Origin: Eremophila alpestris peregrina
Taxonomy: Eukaryota; Chordata; Aves; Passeriformes; Alaudidae
Reading direction: 5' to 3'
DNA: 64,000 nt
NCBI GenBank assembly: GCA_009792885.1
Contig: WMCF01000006.1
Location: 5,535,769 to 5,599,768, forward strand
Made by a program: the position numbers and the translations under genes. How positions within the stretch are numbered: the stretch's first letter is position 1; each line of letters opens with the position of its first letter. Below the pieces are notes generated by a model. The model was given only the letters and a program-made list of their open reading frames with translations, did no database searches and was not told the DNA's origin. Shown piece after piece: positions 24,101-33,100 of the stretch.

Positions 24101-27100
24101 TTATCTTGTCTAATCATGGAACATGCCAAGAGAATTTAGAGAACAGTTTTTCTTACCAGCTGTACATTCATTTCTGTCCACATGAAGTTTTCCAGGAAAT
24201 GATTTTTCACATTCTGCATCCCAAGACTAATAAAAATTGAAAATAAATTCTTTGTAGGGTTTTAATTCCACTTTGTTTTTCTTTACCTTTGTCTGATCTT
24301 AACAGCTTCCTCTAAAAGTGTGCTTTTTTGCTCTTTTTGCAGACTGTATGTGGATGGACCTTTTGGAAGTCCCTTTGAGGAATCCCTGAACTATGAGGTC
24401 AGCCTCTGCGTGGCTGGAGGTATTGGGGTTACACCATTTGCATCTGTGCTCAACACACTGCTGTAAGTGAGCTTAAGCCTTTAAAGCCATTTTGCCCCAG
24501 TTTAAATAAGCAACAGTGCATGTCAGAAGGGTTTTGAGGGTCTTAAAAAACTTCCACTGGCATAAATGAGTGGAAGTCCTCTACATCCTTTAAAAGATGT
24601 AGAGGACTGGGATGTCCCTAAAGGGCATAAATCCTTTCATATCAGCTCTGTAAACCAAAGAGTTGTGGCAGAGATGTGCCAGAGATGCACCTGAACTGGG
24701 ACAGTGTCACCAGCCTTTGTATCCTGCCACCAACCAGGCCTGTGAAATAATCCAGTCTCAGTCCTCCTGCAAGACTTTTTCCCCTAGCCCCAGCCTAGAT
24801 GAGGCTGTGTACTGTAACAGTTTTTGGGAGTCAGACAACTGTGACAATCCTTCTGCTGGAAATGCAGGACCTGCTCTCCTGGTTTGACTTTTTAATTGTC
24901 TAATCTTGAGGTTTTAATAAAAGGGGATCAACCTGAATTCAGGTAGCATGAAGATGTTCAACCCCATTTGAAAAGTTTAAATTTTACGTATGCATTTTTC
25001 TATTTTTCCTTCTTTCTCTCTCTATTTTTAAATTTCATTTTAATGAAATTTAAAAGCCTTTGGTAGTCTATGCAGATTAACCCTTTCACCTCTTCTTTTT
25101 CTGCCACATTGACAGCATGGTTTCCACTAAATCCTATGCCTTGTAAAATAGGCTTCCTTTTGTGATTGCTATTGATTTTATTTTTATTTGCTAGAGTTAT
25201 TGGTTTAGGGCTACAGCCACAGGTTGAGCACCCCTGTTCCAAAGGCCCAGTATAAACAGCCAGCCAAGGCAACAAACTTCCCCTGAGAGGCTGAGAGGCT
25301 AACTGGTTTTAGGAGGGCTTTATAATGCACAGTTAAAGCATTTCTTGCAAGATGAGCATGCCAGTGGTCAGCTCTAACTCCAAGGTGAAGTGTGGAATTT
25401 AGATGCTATACACGTTCTTCTGTCCTTAGCCTGGGCTGGACCTGACAGTGCCAAGTGCTACTGAAAGTTATTAGCCTGTGTCTCATAGTGCTGCAGCCCC
25501 CAAAGACCATCTTGGGCTCCCTCATTTTCCTTTCTTAAGAGCAAATGTATCACCCTCTCAAAACCAGGGTACATTTTTGCTGAAAGCCTGGGGCTCAGGT
25601 GGATAAAATGACTGTTTTCCTTGTGATGGATTATCCGTGATAGTGTTTAGCAAAAATGTCATGGAACACAAAGACAGGCCAGCAGCAGGTAATTAGATGT
25701 TTGCCTCTGTCAGAGGCTGCAGGAATTCACACAGACACTGCAAGAAAATGGTAGTGTCCAAAGGATTTTGCAATGTCCATTTATCTGCATAAAGCCATAA
25801 ATTAACTTCCAAGGAACTAATTCCATAACCTGGCTTTGTAGCCACTTTTCCCCTTGTGCACTGTACAATATACCAGGGAATCATTCAGGGGAAAAGTAAC
25901 AGTCAGTCTGTTTCCCTCCTCAGTATTTAAGCATCAACAAGGCACTGGTTTAGTGGCTGATCTGCCTGTGTCTTTGCCCTGGCTTGGAAGCAGGTATTGG
26001 CAGGTATGAACATGCAAACTGCCTGATGGTGCCAGCACTGCAGAGCAGCCAGGCCAGTCCTGTTGTGTCAAGGACACACAAGTCTAGGAGAGATCCAAAG
26101 CCTGTCCTTGAAATCTTGTTTCCTGCTCCCTTGTTTTCCTGTTGTATGTACATAATTTGACTCATGCCCCTGCCCTTCCTCCACTTAGCTGTTGAACCCT
26201 GTGCCCTGTTTGAAGAAATTATAATGTACTTTACAGAAAGCTGTAAATAATGGCTGTTATAGGCAGTGTAACACAGAAATACAGAAGAAATGTTACACAC
26301 AAGTGGTTGTAAGGTGAGATTGGACCTCTCCTGCACAATGTATCTTGCTGGAGGTAGACCCAGGCATATGTGTCTGGAATGCTACTTTAAATCTATGCTG
26401 GACTCGTTTGATGAAGTCTTGCAGTCCAGCCTCTTTGTCCATTTGCAGCGTTTCATCACAAAGAGTGGTGTTTTGTTATTGAACTGGAGCATTTCAATAC
26501 AAAATGCCTTCCATTTTTCTTTTCTCCCTTTTTATGGTGAAAGGCACTTATTTTCCTTGCTACTGTTTATAGTTCTCTTGTCATATCTGACCAGACTGTG
26601 ACCCTTCCTAAGTGCTTGTCTTAGTCTAGGCTGTCAGAAAGAGATGGGGGAAATTGTGTTTGGAAAGTCAGCAGTTAGCAAGTAAAAAATTGGAAATCAG
26701 GACTTGAAAGACACTGTACTCCCCAGCCTGAAAACACTTTTTTAAATCTTTCTGGGGGGTTTACATGAAAGGTGAGTTCTCAGTTCTACGTGCTGCTGAG
26801 GTGCTGCTGCTGTCTCCATCCTTGCTCCTCAGGGGAGGGGTATGAGAAGGCAAGACACTTTGGAGCCATCACTTACATAGATCTATTAACCCTATATATC
26901 CTTGCTGGATATGCCAGCAACTCTAGAGTTTGGAATAAGCCACAGTGGGTTTGGTGAGATGCATCATGAAACTTTTTGACCAGGCTTGGCTTTAGGATTG
27001 GCATTTTAAGTGAACAGGCTGTGGCCTTCTCTATCTGAAAATCATTCTTGGAGGAAAAGGAGGAAACTGTGCACTGACCATTGCAATGATCACAACAACA

Positions 27101-30100
27101 TAAACCAGTGTTGGCTAACTAAGAAAATGCTAAGAATACTGGTGCTTAATTTGAACTCATTATTCATCAGGATATTTTTATTTCTATTTTCTTTCCCAAT
27201 TTATTCAAATCCTTCCTTTATACTTGCTTGTGTTTTAATTAAATTAGAAATCTGACACAAGAGTCCTGTTTTTCTAAATGCAATGCCAGAATCTGCCCAT
27301 GGCTGCACTTTACCCACCAGCATTTTCTGAGGTCTGTAATATATCACACAGCTCCCTAAAACAATGGAGCTCTGATTTGATGTGGTCTTTGTGATTTTGC
27401 TACAGTATTAATTACAATCAGCCAGAGCCTTTCACATAGAAAGGCAGAATTATGTCCTGACATGATTATTGCATTTGTCAATATTTTCCACTTACGGGCC
27501 TCTTTATAAACCTAATAAAGCATTGACATAATACACTTGAACTTAGAATGTCTCCTTTGCTTTGAAATAAAAATTTGATGATTATACATGAATCCATATT
27601 TGCTGCCCAAATAATCTGTATAGCTGACAACTTCCTAGTGTGGAAGCAGTGTCTGTGATGGCTGTTAGCTCTGTGCTAGGTATTTAATATTCTCAGGATA
27701 ATCCAAATAGGCTGTGTTGGTCAATTCAGTGTCTGATGTATCATAGCTTGAAGAGCAACTTAGCAGTTAGCTTCTAAAGGAAATTCACGTTTCCATTAAT
27801 AAATGTAAAGCATCCTAATTAATGTTTCCTTTTTGAATTGTAATTCTTAACTACCCACACGTTTTATTTTCAAGTGACGGCTGGAAATGCTACAAGCTGA
27901 GAAGACTCTACTTCATTTGGGTGTGCAGGGACATTGAGTCCTTCCGCTGGTTTGCAGATCTGCTCTGCATGTTGCATAACAAGGTAATGGGTGCTGTTTG
28001 GAGGGATCCTGATGACTTAAATGCAGGCTATGCCCACACCACACACCTGGCATTCTGTAGAGAGTGTCAGCCTTGCTCAAAACAAGTGAGCTCCAGCAGA
28101 AGCTTGGGCTGCCAGATCCAGGCTTCATTTATTCTTGGAGCTGCACAAGCCAGTTTGAGTATCCCTCACCAATGTTTCATTGTAGTGTTGCAATGTTCCA
28201 GTAGCCTGGACACTTACCTGTGTCCAGACTGCTTTATGAGATGGAAAAAGCAGCACATGCAGTCTGGGAAGCCTTGAGTGGCCTTTAGTCATTTGGCTAG
28301 TAGGCAGATTGAGAAGGGAGTGGGATTTACAATTTCAAGTGTATTTTAAGAGCCATGTAGCTTCCTAAAATAATGGTTTTTATGCAGCATGATGTGCTAT
28401 GCCAGCACATTCACTTCATTGAAAAGCTTACTTCACTGATCCTGAAACCCATGTCCTTCAGGATAGTAGGCACAAGTGACTTCACACTTACATAGAAAAA
28501 GAATATTATTTCACTGGCTTTTTTTATCATCCTCCCAGCTTTGGCAGGAGAATCGGCCAGACTATATAAATATCCAGCTGTACCTCAGTCAAACAGATGG
28601 AATACAGGTATGTGGCCAACTGTTGTTTGTAAACTAAACTAGACCTTGGAGTAATAGGCAATGCAAACTGTCAGTCAAAGGCAGAAGGGGATTGCTGCAG
28701 TTGGTAAAAACAGGAGATGAGGCCGTAAACTCACGTGACTGATTCATTAATAGAGCAAGAGAGCCAGTTCATCCCCACAGCATTAAGAGAGTCAAGTACA
28801 GTGCCCTTAACTTGATTAGGTGTAGGCAGAAATCCATATCTTCCTTTTCTAGGAACAAGGTCCTTGCAGGCCAGGCCACAGACCAGACAGTTGGCTGTGG
28901 TTGATGGGGAAATCTGCCGTGTTTCTGGGCTAAGAACCAAACCAGAATAATTCTAGGAACTTGCAAGCTCAAATCTTCTTTTCCCATATATATTTTGAAA
29001 GAATCTAGCTATTTTTAAAAGCTTTTTATTTCATTATCTCATATACAGATGAAAGGTAGAAAATTCTTGATGTGTAAGACTGGAAATTATACTGAACTGT
29101 CAATTGACATGTATTGCCAACGCTGAGGCCGGGCTAATTCCCCAACTCTTGGCATCTCCTATTTATGCTTGCAACCTTCATTTTACATTATTTAGCAAGT
29201 AAGCCTAGGTGCAAGTCTTTACTGTGCCGTGTCAGGAAGCTTTCCATTGACTACAGGGGGCCCAGAGCCAAGCCTAACAATTACTGCAAAACATGAAATG
29301 CAGTGAAAAACCCAAAGGATTTTGATCTGCCTGCTATCAGATAGAGATAGCATAACAGTCACAGCTCTGGTAGGAACACAACCCTGTAGTTTAAATGATG
29401 TGATAGTTACAGTAGTTATGACAATGAAAAATGGAATGCCTGGACAACATACGTTAATGGAAATGGAGTGCTTGAAAATGCCTAATTGATGAACCTGGTA
29501 GGTAATTGTTAGGTTAAAATTAAAACCTGAAGCAGGACTGCAATGCAATGAGATAGGAAAAGTGAAATAATAGTTCAAAGGGATCTCTGACTATGTGGTA
29601 TACCAATACTGCATGGTGATCCTAATTAAGCAGCTGCTGAATTTATTTAAGTCAGCTTTTAGGTTGAAGTCCTTATTTAAAGTCCTTTTTTTTTTTTTTT
29701 TTTTTGTGGCTGTTGAGCAGAACTGCCATGCAGCATAATGCTGCTCATAATTGCTCAAGGAGGAGCTAAGTCTCCATGACCATACAGGTGGTGTGTTCAC
29801 TGATTTTAGTCCAAAGTGCTGACTGCTGCCAAAATTCGGGCAGTTGCACTCCATGCTCCTTTGTGAGAAGCCCTTGTGTGGTAAGAGCCTGCCCTGCAGC
29901 AAGTGCCTCTTGTCTGTAAAAGCCCAGAGGAGGCTGAGTTGGCCAGGACTGTATTTGCATTGGTGTGAGCAATGTTTCAGGTCATTCAGCAAGGGAAGGA
30001 ATGTGGGAGCCTAGATAATGTGTAACTCTCTGCCTTTTGCTGTTGTGTGTTAGGACAGCAAACCCAGGGTTGTGCCCTGCAATGGGAGGGCATTTCACCT

Positions 30101-33100
30101 TATCAAAATGCTGGTGAGCTAGCATTCTGGAATGGAGTGGGTTCCATCTGGGGAGCAGTTTTGGCTGCTTTCTGCTGCTACAGCAGCTTAAAACAGCTGG
30201 CAAACTACTCTCAGGGAGAAAAGTAAGATTTCCCCTGTTACTTTTTCAGACCTAGTCATCTTAATAGTTACTTGTACAAGTAAAGTTTAAAATTTACAAA
30301 GTTTAAAATAAAGACTTCAGACAGAAATATGATTTTTGCTTCAGCAGCATTTCTTCCAGCTTAGCATTAAAAGTCAGTGTGGGAATGAGTAATAGGAGCA
30401 TGGTTATTGTTTTATGGCTTAGGTAAATTGGTTTCAAAGTAATGTGGAAATTAATGAGCAGCTGCATGAGGGACAATGTATAACAAACACCAAGGAGAAC
30501 CATTGAAAAGGTACTGAGCAGAGGTATTTAGTGCATAAACGGGTTGCAGTTCTCATCACAACTGCTTGGTAGTTGTGCTCAGGTTTTACACCTCAGCACT
30601 CTGCCAAGTCAGCCAATAGCAGAATTGGGAGCCCTGGGTGATTTGAGGCAATTTGCAAATCAGGCAGAATGCAGTTTCTTGTTTCTTGCAGAAAATAATT
30701 GGTGAAAAATATCAAGCTTTAAACTCCAGGCTTTTGATTGGGCGACCCCGGTGGAAGCTGCTGTTTGATGACATAGCCAAGTGCAATAGGAGGTAAGTGC
30801 TCCTCCACTTGAAGGGTGCCACAGTTCCATGGCTGGGCATATCTGTTTCTAGCTATGATTGCATGGAATTTGGATTTATCTTGCTGTGAGATAGTCTATA
30901 CAAACTGAAACACCTTTTTTTTTTTTTTTATGCTCAGAGCAGTTCAGCTTTTCATGCAGCTGAGATGTTCAGTGGCTCAGAAAATAAACGTAGCAGATTT
31001 CCATCTCACTGCACAGAGATTACATTTGTTCTTGTCTGTGACAATGCCTTGCTTTCAACATATTTTGGTTTTTTTATATAAAGTTACATTTCTTAAAAGT
31101 GTTGGTTCATTATTTGTAATGCTAGTTTACAAACAATTCACAAGGAAGAATTTGAATTACCTTTATTGTTTTTTTCAGAAGATTTACTGTCTTTGGATAT
31201 TTCTAGCTATTTTTATTCTCTTATTCAACCTGGCAGTGCCTTTTTACTGTGCTGGGAAAGCATATTATGGTCTAAAACAAGACAAGTGTAAACCAGAGAA
31301 GACATGCATGTGAAATGTCTTTGTCCAGATCCAACCTTGCTGAGTATTTTACCTACCACTGGCAGTTTATTGCCTCAAAAGCTGATCTGAAAGAAGGGAC
31401 TGTGTGAATCTTCCCTAATCCACTTCTGGCAAAGTCAGTGGTGTGGGAGCAAATCCCCCTGAGTAGCTGTTGATGGTAATCTAGGTACATCAGGTTGAGA
31501 GGTGCTCTGCAGAACTTTCCCTCGAGAACTTTGTCGTCTCTTGCACTTGCAAAGTGAAATCTGCCCATGGCTTGTTGACTCTTCTCTTTTGTGGCTAGAT
31601 ATGACTAGAGGACACTGAACCCTGTCTCTTGAGAAATACTGAGTGCCAAATGTATCACTGTGGGCAGTGTGAGTTGCTGACAATACTTGTATTGGATTCA
31701 GGTCATAGAGGATGTTGTGAGCAGGATGCTCCAAAGGCTGCTACATCTCTAGTAGAATTTTCACACTTAGAGAAGGGGTAGAGAAGCAAACAACCATGGG
31801 AAAGAAAGGGAAATAGACAGTTCAGAGAACCAAGCTGACTCTCTGGGCTCAAAGATCTCTCCATAGTGGACTGATGACCTTTTATGCTCCATTCTAATGT
31901 CTTTGTTTAACTATGTGTTAAAAAAGTTTTAAAAGATTAAAATGGTCCTGCCACTTCCTTCCAAGGATGTAAGAGCACATAATATAGATAAAGCCATTAG
32001 TAACAGTAGTAGTCATACTTGATTTTTTCATTTTTGCTTTCCTTTGCATTACTCCTAATTAGACTTCAAGTACCATTTCATCTACATTTTCACGTCAGGT
32101 CTTTAAACTAGGCCACCATTTTCAAACAAGGCATCTTTAATACCTAAATAATGTTCTGACTCTTTTGATTATCTTGCTAAGATGTGGGCTTTGTTACACT
32201 TTTTCATCTCTTTATCAATGTTTATATAGATCTGTACCTGTAGATGTAGTTACTTGTAATGATGCACAGTAGTGAAGCCTTTGACAGCCTCAGCTGTCCT
32301 GCAGAAATTTACCTTTTGCATGTAATTATTCTCCATATTTCCTTGGATGAGATGAGAACTTTAGTTTTTCCCTCTAGTCCAATTTCCAGGTCTGCTACGA
32401 GCTGTATTTCAGTTCTTATTTTTCTGTAACTTTCCACCTAAGTGTCCCTGATGCTATACAGAGACCAAAAAAACAAAACTAAAGCAAAACAGGTCAATCA
32501 AGTTGTTTCCAACATCTGGTGCCAGTGTTCAGACTTTCACATTTGCAATCATCCCCTTGGGGTTGTTTATGGGCAGCCAAGATATTTTCCATTTTTATCT
32601 TGTGATTTTAGGAAAAGCTGCATATAAATAAACAGGCAGCTGGCAAAGCTCTCACTGCATAGCCATCTGATTGCTGTGTGCTTTGTGAATTGTTGCTGTT
32701 GTTGCTGTTTGGATCCCAAATAAACAAAGTGCATTTGTAAGTGTCTGAGCTTTGCCAGACCTTCAGAGTGTGACATGGGACAACCCAGCATCAGGTTCCT
32801 GATCCTTTTTTTCTTTTTTTTGTTTGGGAAAAGAGGAGCAGATGTATGCCATCTACTGTTCATATTTCATATTTCACCTGCAGACCCAGCAATCTGAATT
32901 GGAATACTTACATAATAAATTTCTGGTCTTTTTCTTTCATGCTTTTTGTGGGGGAATGGAGCAACAGCCTTGTTCCTGTTCAGTTGTGTCCTGGATGAAA
33001 AGCTTGCACCATGCTCAGTTTGCTTAGGTCAAATAAGCAGGTGCTTTTTCCACATAGAGAATGACCTAGAAAAAGATATGAATATCTGAAGGGGGAAAAA

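Larger units (their letters stand above)
125..24342 (+). other. NOX4: NOX4 intron, 24.2 kb
   Basis: No exon-like coding sequence of known genes was found in this intron. It contains CR1 fragments (7685-7779, 13360-13565, 13733-14272), older repeat scraps near 6728-6930, a GA-rich satellite at 10871-10928, poly-A at 6970-6990, a (GTTT)n at 22199-22223, a 26 bp tandem duplication at 6165-6216, and perfect hairpins at 3486-3518 and 7291-7320. Longer open frames, such as 16750-17259 and 3518-3976, show no recognisable domain and are probably chance. Long introns are common in vertebrate NOX4 and may hold enhancers, but none can be identified from sequence alone. Confidence 0.9.
24463..27874 (+). 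other. NOX4: NOX4 intron, 3.4 kb
   Basis: Noncoding. It holds the paired hairpins at 24551-24608, an AT-rich hairpin at 25026-25055 and otherwise unremarkable AT-rich sequence. No transposon with clear ends was recognised. The 128-codon minus-strand open frame at 25950-26336 has no known domain. Confidence 0.85.

Noticed and set aside
27921..28277. Frame running from a NOX4 exon into the intron
   Set aside because: The 5' part is the true exon; beyond the GTAATG donor the sequence is unrelated to NOX4, so it is read-through of the intron.
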